9,956 nt of DNA from Rikenellaceae bacterium (GTDB lineage: Bacteria; Bacteroidota; Bacteroidia; Bacteroidales; UBA932): NCBI GenBank assembly GCA_900769385.1, contig CAAGGO010000292.1, positions 1 through 9,956 on the forward strand, written 5' to 3'. The notes beneath the pieces were generated by a model. The model saw only the letters and a program-made list of their open reading frames with translations, made no database searches and was not told the origin of the DNA. The translations under genes were made by a program, and so were the position numbers. This document shows positions 1 through 7,116 of this stretch, in pieces; position 1 is the first letter of the stretch, and every line of letters begins with the position of its first letter.

Positions 1-20
1 GACGTGTGCTCTTCCGATCT
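1..20. other. Illumina TruSeq adapter remnant (not genomic)
   Basis: The reverse complement of these 20 bases is exactly the first 20 bases of the standard TruSeq read-2 adapter (begins AGATCGGAAGAGC). The match covers bases 1-20 with no mismatch, and genomic coding sequence starts abruptly at base 21. It is an untrimmed adapter at a contig end. Read in frame with the upstream minus-strand gene, it would add the false residues RSEEHT, a known signature of adapter translation, so that gene should be annotated only up to base 21. Confidence 0.97.
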
Positions 21-863
21 CATTACAGGATAATGGTCTGACGGAAATTTTCCACCCGGAGTTTCATTCAGTGTGGCATACTTTAAAACAGATATTTCCC
101 CTGAATGCAGGATATGGTCAATCCTCCTTTCAAAAGGTCCCTGATGCTTATAATTATGGAATGTACCTGAAGTACCGTACGGGGGTGTCTGTGATGTTTC
201 ATACGAATTGAACAGCTCCCCGCTCTGAACCAGCATCAACATAGGCTCACTGTCAGGCTCTGCATTATAATCTCCTACAGAAAATACAGGATAACCTTTG
301 GCAATCTCCCTGATTCTCTCCAAAAGCAGTTTTGAAGACTCCCTGCAGGCCACCTTTCCCTTATGGTCGAAATGGGAATTGAAAAAGTAGAACACTTTTC
401 CCGATGACCTCTCCTTGAACTTGCCCCAGGAACAAATTCTGTTGCAACAAGTTGCATCCCATCCCTTACCTGGAACATCAGGTGTTTGGGAATACCAGAA
501 ATCACCCTTATCCAACAGGATGAATTTATCCCTCTTGTATAAGATGGCTGAATGTTCTCCATTGGTACCTCCGTCACGTCCCAAACCTATTGCATCATAT
601 TCTTCCATCCTGCAGATGTCATCCAACTGGTGGGCAAGGGCCTCCTGCACCCCAAAGATGTCGAAATTGTGGAATCTCACAAGATCATTAACCATATCCT
701 TGCGGTATCTCCAGGCATTGCCGCCGTCTGCAGGGGTATCAACACGCACATTGAAAGTAGCAACCACCAATGAAGCGGTCTTTCCTTTCTTCTTTGCATA
801 AATGCCTCCGCAAGGGACAACCATAAAGGCCACCAGCACCGCAAACAATAACTTCTTCATCAT
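21..863 (-). CDS. Endonuclease/exonuclease/phosphatase (EEP) family secreted hydrolase, 3' partial
   Basis: This is a metal-dependent phosphoesterase of the EEP (DNase I/sphingomyelinase-like) fold; its substrate cannot be read from sequence. The 281 visible residues begin with an N-terminal signal peptide (MMKKLLFAVLVAF, probable cleavage after IYA, near residue 23), so it should act outside the cytoplasm. All catalytic blocks are present in order: N38 in TFNVR, E74 in GVQEA, H164 and D166 in NSHFDH, D198 and N200 in GDYNAEP, D249-H250 in RIDHI, and D276-H277 in SDHYPV. The last block is normally only some residues from the C-terminus, so little is missing; the end is replaced by adapter. 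The start is ATG at 861-863, with a second ATG at 858-860 equally possible. Only one base separates it from the stop of the upstream serine hydrolase gene, so it is the last visible gene of that operon. Members of this subfamily in gut Bacteroidales are often annotated endonuclease or phosphatase without experiment. Confidence 0.9.
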
Positions 864-864
864 A

Positions 865-1989
865 CTAATCCAGATTGATCCAGTCATTTATTGCAAATGG
901 GGCTTTGTTGCCAATTACAAGCGATGTAATCTCATTTATGATATCGTGTCCGTGATTGCTGTTGGTAAAGTATGCAAGATAACCGTTTGCAGAAGGGATT
1001 ACAATGAACAGCGCCTTGAACGAACCGTTGTCACCCCAGTGCCACAACACTTTTCCAAACTCTGCATTATACTCAGTTCCCATACCCAAAGCCCAGGCAA
1101 TTGAGTTGTCACACTCCCTGTGGTTGCCGGCATATCTGATGGCTTTCTCCGCGCAAGGGGTCTGCCACATCTCCTTAACCTGAGGACTCAAACCGGTACC
1201 GTCAAGGATTGCCTGAAGAAATTTTGCATAGTCTGCAGCGCAGGTTCTTAGGGTGTAACCCACATTTGCCCTTGGATGTCTTCCCTTGCCACGGTTTTCA
1301 CCATCTTTATTGTAACCGTCTACAGCAATGGTATCATACATAGGCTGCCACTCATACGAAGTACAGTTCATTCCAAGTGGCTCAAATACCTCTTCTTTGG
1401 CAATCTCATCAATCTTTTTGCCCCTGATTTTCTCAACCGCTCTCTGAAGGTACGCAAATCCCTCTCCGGAGTATCCGTAGCAGGAATCTACCGGATATTT
1501 GAAAGTTATGGTTGAAGTTGGCCACTCTTCTGATGAAGGGCCTGCACTCCAGTTAGGCAAACCGGTCCTGTGGGTAAGTACCGTACGTGCAGTAAGTTTT
1601 GCCGCAGATTCCTTATCCTCAAAACGCTCAATGTCTGTATAGTTGCAGATTGGAGTATCAAGATCAATCTCCCCACGGTCATACATCTTCATTACAATGT
1701 ATGAGAAAACCACCTTACTCAATGAAGCTGCCTGGAATACAGCAGGCTCAGGTGTAGCCTCACCTGCAGCAATCTTTACAGAATCATAGAAGTTTGGATT
1801 CTCTATCTGGTATGAAAGATGCTTGCCGTTGAAATTGCTTTCCAACTGTATCAGCGGAATTTCAGCATCAACTATAATTTTCCGTATTGCATCTTTATAC
1901 GGATCCTGCTTTGGGGCACATCCTGCAACAAGTGCTCCCAAAAGCATCAATGCAGCACCCGCTGCAAACAGTGATGATATCCTTTTCAT
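865..1989 (-). CDS. Beta-lactamase-fold (class C/PBP-like) serine hydrolase lipoprotein
   Basis: This 374-residue protein belongs to the serine beta-lactamase-like superfamily, which includes class C beta-lactamases, D-aminopeptidases, DD-carboxypeptidases and esterases. The N-terminus is a lipoprotein signal with lipobox LVAGC, lipidated Cys24, so it should be anchored in an envelope membrane. Catalytic signatures are SLSK (S89 nucleophile, K92 general base), Y173-S-G in the position of the class C YxN motif, and H317-W-G in place of KTG. LTHRTGLPNW (138-147) is a block typical of this family. The HxG in place of KTG and YSG in place of YSN point to a peptidase or esterase rather than a true antibiotic-resistance enzyme, but specificity is uncertain. 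The ATG at 1987-1989 has a GGAGC-like sequence a few bases upstream. It follows the symporter gene by 13 bases and precedes the EEP gene by one base, consistent with one transcript. Confidence 0.92.
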   Translation of the reverse strand: MKRISSLFAAGAALMLLGALVAGCAPKQDPYKDAIRKIIVDAEIPLIQLESNFNGKHLSYQIENPNFYDSVKIAAGEATPEPAVFQAASLSKVVFSYIVMKMYDRGEIDLDTPICNYTDIERFEDKESAAKLTARTVLTHRTGLPNWSAGPSSEEWPTSTITFKYPVDSCYGYSGEGFAYLQRAVEKIRGKKIDEIAKEEVFEPLGMNCTSYEWQPMYDTIAVDGYNKDGENRGKGRHPRANVGYTLRTCAADYAKFLQAILDGTGLSPQVKEMWQTPCAEKAIRYAGNHRECDNSIAWALGMGTEYNAEFGKVLWHWGDNGSFKALFIVIPSANGYLAYFTNSNHGHDIINEITSLVIGNKAPFAINDWINLD

Positions 1990-2002
1990 AAGCTCCAGCT
2001 AT

Positions 2003-3235
2003 TTAAATTGTAAGTTTTTCACCCTCAGATTTTGCCACCACAACTGCTCCACACATATCACCGTAACAGTTGGTTGCTGTACGTGGCATATCGCATAGCT
2101 GCTCAACTGCAAGTACAAGACCTATTCCCTCCATTGGAAGACCTGCAACTGAAATTGCAACCGAAAGCATTACAAGTCCTGCCATTGGGATACTTGCAGC
2201 GCCGATTGCAGAGAACAATACAGTTACAAGAATAATGATCTGCTCCATAATTGAAAGGTCAATGCCGTATACCTGAGCAATGAAAATTACCGCCACACCC
2301 TCATACAAGGCTGTACCGTTCATATTTATGGTTGCACCCAAAGGCAATGTAAAGCCTGCTATCCTGCCTGAAATGCCGCATTTTTCCTGCGAATCCTTCA
2401 TTGAAATTGGAAGGGCTGCTCCCGATGAACAGGTTGAGAAGGCTGTAAGGATAGCTGTAGACATCTTTTTCATGTGTCTCCAAGGATTCTCCTTACCCAA
2501 GAAATATACCGCAGAAGGGAGCACTACAAAGAAATGTATCATACAACCTGCCCATACAATAAGAAGGAACATTCCAAGGCTCTGGGCAACGCTCATAAGT
2601 TTGTCCATATCACCCGCCTGCTGCGAAATCATCTTTGCCACAATTGAGAATACACCGTAAGGTGCAAGTTTGATAACGGCTAGGGTAATTTTCATAATCA
2701 CATCATTTCCTGCCTGGAAAAAGTCAACTATGATTGTCCTTGCTGTCTCATCCACCTTGGTTACAAAGAAGCCGAACAGGATTGCAAAGAAGATTACCTG
2801 CAACAAGTCACCTCTGGTGAGTGCAGAGAATACGTTGTCGGGAATAATGTTTATTATCTGCTGGCCCAATGAAACTTTCTCTGCCGATGCCAATTGTGAT
2901 GCTGCTGCCGCATCTGAAACCAGTGAGGAGCCCACACCAGGCTGCAAAGTATTTACCAATACAAGTCCTATGATTGTAGCAATCACGGTTGTACATACAT
3001 AGAATCCGAAAGTTTTTCCGGCTATTCTGCCCAAGCCTCCCTGGTTGCCCAAACTGGCAACACCGGTTACCATAGAACAGAATACAATAGGGACAACTAT
3101 CATCTTAAGGAAACGGAGGAACATATCTCCGGCCCAGCTTATGTATTTTACATACTCGTGGGCAAAAATGCCAAACAGTACTCCCAATGCAAGGGCTATG
3201 AGTATCTGTACCGGCAATGCTATCTTGATTTTCAT
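2003..3235 (-). CDS. Dicarboxylate/amino acid:cation symporter (DAACS/SDF family), probable glutamate/aspartate transporter
   Basis: This 410-residue inner-membrane secondary transporter has the elevator fold of the archaeal aspartate transporter GltPh, with eight membrane helices and two re-entrant hairpins. The serine-rich HP1 tip is S267-TCSSGAALP. The TM7 motif reads NMNGTALYEG (304-313), and HP2 carries GAASIPMAG (346-354). In TM8, D382-MPR-T386 with N389 and D393 aligns with GltPh D394, R397, T398, N401 and D405. The retained Arg385 is the residue that binds the side-chain carboxylate, so acidic amino acids are the likely cargo. The TM7 motif has Asn306 where the family usually has Asp (NMDGT; D312 of GltPh, linked to a sodium site). 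The ATG at 3233-3235 lies 10 bases after the racemase stop. A substrate shared with the racemase is inferred from this neighbour. A C4-dicarboxylate role is less likely given the TM8 residues. Confidence 0.95.
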   Translation of the reverse strand: MKIKIALPVQILIALALGVLFGIFAHEYVKYISWAGDMFLRFLKMIVVPIVFCSMVTGVASLGNQGGLGRIAGKTFGFYVCTTVIATIIGLVLVNTLQPGVGSSLVSDAAAASQLASAEKVSLGQQIINIIPDNVFSALTRGDLLQVIFFAILFGFFVTKVDETARTIIVDFFQAGNDVIMKITLAVIKLAPYGVFSIVAKMISQQAGDMDKLMSVAQSLGMFLLIVWAGCMIHFFVVLPSAVYFLGKENPWRHMKKMSTAILTAFSTCSSGAALPISMKDSQEKCGISGRIAGFTLPLGATINMNGTALYEGVAVIFIAQVYGIDLSIMEQIIILVTVLFSAIGAASIPMAGLVMLSVAISVAGLPMEGIGLVLAVEQLCDMPRTATNCYGDMCGAVVVAKSEGEKLTI

Positions 3236-3245
3236 AACTTCTGGT

Positions 3246-3941
3246 TTATTTCTTGTACAACTCTCTTATACATCCGTCTGCCAATGCCTCCAACGATGAA
3301 ATTCCCATCTGAGGATCAAGTCCGGTATTGGCGTATGCAATTGGAATCTCAGTGCAGGCACCAACTACAGGAAGCTTCTCAATTGCCCACAACTTCTCAA
3401 TGATTCCTCTGAACTTTTCACCGGCCTCCTTATGCAAACCAGCCTTAACCATATCAGTTGCATCGTGTATCTCCACCTGCAGCTCCTCTGAAGGGATACG
3501 GAAATTGTACCCCGAATCTGCAGCATGCTTCTGGTAAAGTCCGGTTCTCATTGTACCCAATGTAGCAGTAAGCCAGGCACCCTTTGGAGATACCTCAGCA
3601 CATTTGCGGATAGTTTCATCTACAATATGGATAATCGGTTTTTCTATTTCATCCCTGAATCCGTCCACAAAGTAATGTGCGGTGTTGCAGGTTACACAAA
3701 GGTAATCCGCTCCCCATCCTATAAGGGTTTTCAATCCGTCCTTTATGTACTCTGTAGGATCAGGACCTTTTCCAAGAAGGAAGGTGGTTCTGTCGGGAGT
3801 AGCAGTGTGTGAATATACAATCATTCTTGGGTGCTCCTGGTCTGTTGCTGCAGGGGTTCTCTCTGCAAGGACTCTCTGGAAATCTGCAGTTGCTGCAGGT
3901 CCCATTCCACCCAATACGCCAAGTGTTTTTTCAGGTCTCAT
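3246..3941 (-). CDS. Aspartate/glutamate racemase family protein (amino-acid racemase)
   Basis: This PLP-independent racemase interconverts L- and D-forms, most likely of aspartate (or glutamate), in the cytoplasm. The 231 residues include the N-terminal GVLGGMGPAAT (8-18), the first catalytic cysteine C85 in CNTAH, ATLGTMRTGLY (126-136), and the second catalytic cysteine C196 in GACTEIP. From memory of the Pyrococcus aspartate racemase, R51 (in TPDR) and K166 (in MVKAG) align with the Arg48/Lys164 pair thought to favour acidic substrates; this needs an alignment. The ATG at 3939-3941 (MRPEKTLGVLGG) was chosen. An upstream in-frame TTG at 3957-3959 would add six residues outside the fold and lies about where transcription is predicted to begin. 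The gene is followed after a 10-base gap by the acidic amino acid symporter, which supports an acidic substrate. MurI-type glutamate racemase is less likely because the sequence motifs are of the RacD/YgeA kind. Confidence 0.93.
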   Translation of the reverse strand: MRPEKTLGVLGGMGPAATADFQRVLAERTPAATDQEHPRMIVYSHTATPDRTTFLLGKGPDPTEYIKDGLKTLIGWGADYLCVTCNTAHYFVDGFRDEIEKPIIHIVDETIRKCAEVSPKGAWLTATLGTMRTGLYQKHAADSGYNFRIPSEELQVEIHDATDMVKAGLHKEAGEKFRGIIEKLWAIEKLPVVGACTEIPIAYANTGLDPQMGISSLEALADGCIRELYKK

Positions 3942-3963
3942 AGTTTTAAAAATTAGCAATATG

Positions 3964-3992
3964 CAAACTTACTAAAAAAACCTCATTTTCAA
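3964..3992 (-). promoter_or_regulatory. Predicted Bacteroidota-type promoter for the racemase operon
   Basis: On the minus strand the -7 box is TAAGTTTG (3964-3971), a full match to the Bacteroidota consensus TAnnTTTG. A TTG that can serve as the -33 element lies at 3990-3992, 18 bases upstream. Transcription would start near 3957-3960, giving a leader of roughly 15-20 bases before the ATG at 3941. The promoter overlaps the last codons and stop of the upstream HhH-barrel gene. No hairpin terminator precedes it. Prediction by pattern only. Confidence 0.55.
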
Positions 3993-5888
3993 CCCCAATT
4001 TCAGCTGGGAATTACTCCCTCCTTTCAGGTGCACAGAACACCTGCGGCCCACTTTTGCAACCAGCAGGGCATACCATTTCCACCCCTGGCCGTACATGAG
4101 TGCAGAAGAGTATGAAGAGGGCAAATCATACTCGTACATATAGAGCCTGCTCTCCCACTCCCTGCAGTTGTACCAGGCACCCCTCATTGCCACCTTTACC
4201 CTGCCGGCCAGAAGATTCAGAATAAGGTCTGAGCCTATAGCAATTCCTGTATCCGAAAAATCCAGTGCAACAAATTCTCCCCTCACCTTGAAAAGCAGCC
4301 AACCGGCAAGACTCCTCCCATAGAGTCCTTTTACCCCGCATTTGTTTCTTATGCCGCCAGTGCCGCCTTTGTTGTACACCTTAACATTCCACTCGCTCTC
4401 CGGAGAAACCCTGTCCATTCTCCACCACAAACTGTATTCTCCGCCCGGCTGGGCAACATTATACCTCTTCCACGGGTAATAGGTGTATCCTCCTCCACCC
4501 TGCAAGCCCACCTTTCCTGAACTGTTCTGAACTGTAAAGGTTATACCGCTCTGGTTGGAACAGCTCCCCGCAGAACTGTATGCTCCGGCATACGGGGCAA
4601 TATAACTTTTTGAATAGCTGCGGCAAAGAAGCGAGCCCTCCCACTCCCCGAATCTAGAGACCGCCCCTGCCAGGAATGCTGCCGCACCGCCATAATCCAC
4701 GGCAGCCTCCGCAAAAATTCCGGTTCTGCCGGCTACTGCCATGGCATCAACTGAAAAATTGCCGTACTGCCCGTCATACATCTGGTAACGGTTATACTCC
4801 TGCACTCTCCGGCCATTATGGGCATTGTAGCCATAACCCACATAGTTTAGCCCTACTTTCAACCGGCTGTTCCTGTATCCGCCCCTTGCTCCACACACCA
4901 GCTCTCCCAAAGTTTTTCTGGTTTCCAGGAGACTTTCCGTATTATGCAGACCATCAGAGGGGAGAGATGTATATTTCCCCTCCTTTATGCGGGCATCCAC
5001 ATTCTTCAAAGACCAGAATGCTGTAAACTCCAGTTCCCTGAACCCAGCATATTTCTTCCTTGCGGTTACAGCTGCCCCCCTGAAGAACCGGTTCTCGTCT
5101 GAAGCCGTATACGGAGCAACCGGAGCACCTCTCTTTGAAGCATTCTGCACAGAGAGGTTCCCATTCAATGTAAAGGAGTTCCACACCGTAAGGCCCTGCC
5201 CGAACCTTATTGAATAGTCACCGGCCACAGCATTCACCACCTGCCACCCCTTACCAAGCTTAAGACCTTTGGCCATCAGATGGAATGATACAAAATCCGC
5301 CATAGGGAGCATCCCTTTCCCGCAAAGCTGTTCCCCGGCATCCCTCTCAACCATAAAGCCTACCTGCCACCTTTGCGGTACCTCCCATTTGTATTTGAGC
5401 TGGTTATAAAAAAGGGGACCCAGATAATTTTCATTATCCGTTTCCCCTTTATACTTCAATTTAAGCAGCAGGTCTGATTTCCCTTTCCCACCATTTTTAG
5501 CAAAGCCGTTCCCTTCTCCAAATTTTATGAACGGAAGAAGGATTCCAACCGTTGCAGAGTTGAATCCGTGCAGCAACGAAAGTTCCGCAGCAGAAAGTAT
5601 ATTGCCGCTTGTCCTCCTGTACTCCAGAATTGATTCAATCTGGAAATCTGAAAAGATCTGCAGTTCCTCCAGCTCTTCCCTCCCCGCAGTGTTTATGTTC
5701 AACGGATTCTCAAACAACTGCTCCAGCCTTCCGGCCATCTCCTCCAGCACACTCTCATCAAATCCGCCATCACCTGACTCCGCAACAGCAAACTCCAACA
5801 CCCTTTGTACAACATCCAGCCCTCTCTCCTGCGCACTCCCGCACAGCACACTCACCAGGCACCCTACAATACATACCAGCCGTCTCAT
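3972..5888 (-). CDS. Helix-hairpin-helix (ComEA-like) protein with C-terminal outer-membrane beta-barrel-like region
   Basis: This 638-residue exported protein has no characterised function that I can name. Residues 1-20 form a signal peptide (MRRLVCIVGC, probable cleavage near CGSA/QE). Residues 61-124 form a tandem helix-hairpin-helix unit of the ComEA type: NPLNINTAGREELEEL, then ILEYRRTSGNILSAAEL and LHGF. In ComEA this unit binds DNA without sequence specificity. From about 138 to the end the sequence is rich in alternating aromatic and polar residues with many glycines and ends in KMRFF, the C-terminal phenylalanine typical of outer-membrane barrels. RFGQGLTVWNSFTLNG (228-243) looks like a conserved block within this barrel. 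The start is ATG at 5886-5888; an upstream TTG at 5895-5897 would place three extra residues before the signal peptide. It lies 42 bases after purE on the same strand. A role in DNA uptake is only an inference from the domain; the HhH unit could serve protein contacts instead. Confidence 0.85.
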   Translation of the reverse strand: MRRLVCIVGCLVSVLCGSAQERGLDVVQRVLEFAVAESGDGGFDESVLEEMAGRLEQLFENPLNINTAGREELEELQIFSDFQIESILEYRRTSGNILSAAELSLLHGFNSATVGILLPFIKFGEGNGFAKNGGKGKSDLLLKLKYKGETDNENYLGPLFYNQLKYKWEVPQRWQVGFMVERDAGEQLCGKGMLPMADFVSFHLMAKGLKLGKGWQVVNAVAGDYSIRFGQGLTVWNSFTLNGNLSVQNASKRGAPVAPYTASDENRFFRGAAVTARKKYAGFRELEFTAFWSLKNVDARIKEGKYTSLPSDGLHNTESLLETRKTLGELVCGARGGYRNSRLKVGLNYVGYGYNAHNGRRVQEYNRYQMYDGQYGNFSVDAMAVAGRTGIFAEAAVDYGGAAAFLAGAVSRFGEWEGSLLCRSYSKSYIAPYAGAYSSAGSCSNQSGITFTVQNSSGKVGLQGGGGYTYYPWKRYNVAQPGGEYSLWWRMDRVSPESEWNVKVYNKGGTGGIRNKCGVKGLYGRSLAGWLLFKVRGEFVALDFSDTGIAIGSDLILNLLAGRVKVAMRGAWYNCREWESRLYMYEYDLPSSYSSALMYGQGWKWYALLVAKVGRRCSVHLKGGSNSQLKLGLKMRFF

Positions 5889-5930
5889 ACCCGGCAAGGT
5901 TACAAAACCGTGCCAAAGTGGTGTTTCTGC

Positions 5931-6446
5931 TTACTGAACTTTGTATTTGTACTCGTTAATCTGGGCAAGTTCCTCATTTGCCTTTGCAATTTTGGTTGCC
6001 AGATCAGCCTTGAACGCCTCAAACTTTGCAAACAGCTCAGCATCTGCAGAAGCAAGAATCTGTACTGCAAGGATAGCTGCATTTTTTGCACCGTCCAAAG
6101 CCATAGTTGCCACAGGAATTCCACTTGGCATCTGAAGAATTGAAAGGATTGAATCCCAACCGTCAATTGAGTTTGAAGACTTGATTGGAACTCCAATTAC
6201 AGGAAGAGGTGTAGATGCGGCTATCACGCCAGGAAGGTGTGCAGCGCCGCCCGCTCCTGCAATAATCACCTTAATGCCTCTCTTGTGTGCGTTAAGGGCA
6301 AACTCATGCACCATATCCGGCACCCTGTGTGCTGACAGCGCATTAATTTCAAAAGGAATCTCCATTTCCTCCAAAAACTTGGCAGCCTGATCCATTACCT
6401 TCATATCAGAAGTGCTGCCCATTATAATACTTACTTTAGGCTCCAT
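5931..6446 (-). CDS. purE: N5-carboxyaminoimidazole ribonucleotide mutase PurE (class I)
   Basis: PurE moves the carboxylate of N5-CAIR to carbon 4 to give CAIR, in de novo purine synthesis in the cytoplasm. The 171 residues match the usual bacterial length. The signature blocks are GSTSD (10-14), SAHR (38-41) with the catalytic histidine H40, the glycine-rich phosphate loop GAGGAAHLPG (64-73), and GVPIKS (85-90). The ATG at 6444-6446 gives the standard N-terminus MEPKVSIIMGS. A TTG at 6462-6464 would add six unsupported residues. The gene diverges from hpt across 85 bases. The last 25 residues (charged, ending YKYKVQ) are the variable C-terminal helix of the family. No purK gene is next to it. 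Confidence 0.97.
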   Translation of the reverse strand: MEPKVSIIMGSTSDMKVMDQAAKFLEEMEIPFEINALSAHRVPDMVHEFALNAHKRGIKVIIAGAGGAAHLPGVIAASTPLPVIGVPIKSSNSIDGWDSILSILQMPSGIPVATMALDGAKNAAILAVQILASADAELFAKFEAFKADLATKIAKANEELAQINEYKYKVQ

Positions 6447-6531
6447 ATAAAACTTAGTTTGCAATAATAGTAAAAACCAAAATTAATCATTACTTTTGTA
6501 TCTTCAGTTAATTTTTTGAAAATTATTCACG
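6447..6531. promoter_or_regulatory. Divergent purE/hpt intergenic promoter region
   Basis: These 85 A/T-rich bases separate purE (minus) from hpt (plus). On the plus strand TACTTTTG (6491-6498) is a full match to the TAnnTTTG -7 consensus and would drive hpt. On the minus strand TAATTTTG (6485-6478) is another full match and would drive purE. The two boxes point away from each other, are only five bases apart, and match each other in seven of eight positions, so together they form an imperfect palindrome (6478-6498). No clear TTTG -33 element sits 18-21 bases upstream of either box. A third, weaker minus-strand box (TATTATTG, 6469-6462) lies closer to purE. Confidence 0.5.
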
Positions 6532-7074
6532 ATGAATAGGATAACCATTCACGACAAATGCTTCAAGCCCTGTATGACTGCAGAAGAAATTGACAGTGCA
6601 GTAGCAGTTGTTGCAGAAAAAATAAACAATGATATGAAAGATGTTGACACGCCCATCTTCTTGAGTGTGCTCAACGGATCCTTCATGTTTACTGCAGATC
6701 TTGTGAGAAAACTGGATATCCAATGTGATGTTGCATTCATCAAACTTGCATCATACGAGGGTACCGAGTCTACAGGAAAGGTAAAGCAGATTATGGGACT
6801 TACCAAAAGTGTAGCCGGAAAAACTGTAGTTATTGTTGAAGACATTGTTGAAACGGGAAATACCATTGAGGAGATGGTAAACATCCTTAAAAAAGAGGGT
6901 GCTGCTGAGATTAAGATATGCACATTGCTATTCAAGCCAAAAGCATACAAAAAAGACATCAACATTGATTATGTTGCATTACATATTCCAAATGATTTCA
7001 TTGTTGGATACGGCCTTGACTACAATCATTTAGGAAGACAGTACAAAGATATTTATGTTCTTGACGAACAATAA
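6532..7074 (+). CDS. hpt: Hypoxanthine phosphoribosyltransferase
   Basis: Hpt transfers the phosphoribosyl group of PRPP to hypoxanthine (and often guanine) to make IMP or GMP in purine salvage. At 180 residues it has normal length. SVLNGSFMF (45-53) is the PPi-binding loop region, SYEGTESTG (74-82) the flexible loop over the active site, VVIVEDIVETGNT (99-111) the PRPP motif with its acidic pair E103-D104, and FIVGYGLDY (156-164) the purine-base-binding and lid region. The ATG at 6532-6534 gives an intact N-terminus; there is no strong Shine-Dalgarno site in its A/T-rich leader. It is the first gene of the plus-strand run and lies 42 bases before adk. The pairing with adk and the divergent purE makes this a purine locus. 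Confidence 0.97.
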   Translation: MNRITIHDKCFKPCMTAEEIDSAVAVVAEKINNDMKDVDTPIFLSVLNGSFMFTADLVRKLDIQCDVAFIKLASYEGTESTGKVKQIMGLTKSVAGKTVVIVEDIVETGNTIEEMVNILKKEGAAEIKICTLLFKPKAYKKDINIDYVALHIPNDFIVGYGLDYNHLGRQYKDIYVLDEQ

Positions 7075-7116
7075 AATACAACTAAAAAAAATAACACAAA
7101 ACACTTATAAATTATT

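Noticed and set aside
865..1989. Beta-lactamase resistance gene
   Set aside because: The fold fits, but the YSG and HWG motifs differ from class C beta-lactamases, and the operon context suggests a peptidase or esterase.
3942..3959. Upstream TTG start for the racemase (six extra residues)
   Set aside because: The ATG at 3939-3941 gives the family N-terminus, and the TTG lies about where the predicted promoter would start transcription.
3974..4019. Possible terminator after the HhH-barrel gene: a GGGA/TCCC hairpin (4007-4019) with a T-run at the stop codon
   Set aside because: The stem is only four pairs, lies inside coding sequence, and is more than 20 bases from the T-run, so it does not form an intrinsic terminator.
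5889..5897. Upstream TTG start for the HhH-barrel protein
   Set aside because: The ATG three codons downstream directly begins a normal signal peptide (MRRLV).
6458..6461. TTTG as the -33 element for the hpt promoter
   Set aside because: It lies 29 bases from the -7 box at 6491, well beyond the usual spacing.
6447..6464. Upstream TTG start for purE
   Set aside because: The extra six residues are not part of the PurE fold, and the ATG at 6444-6446 gives the standard start.
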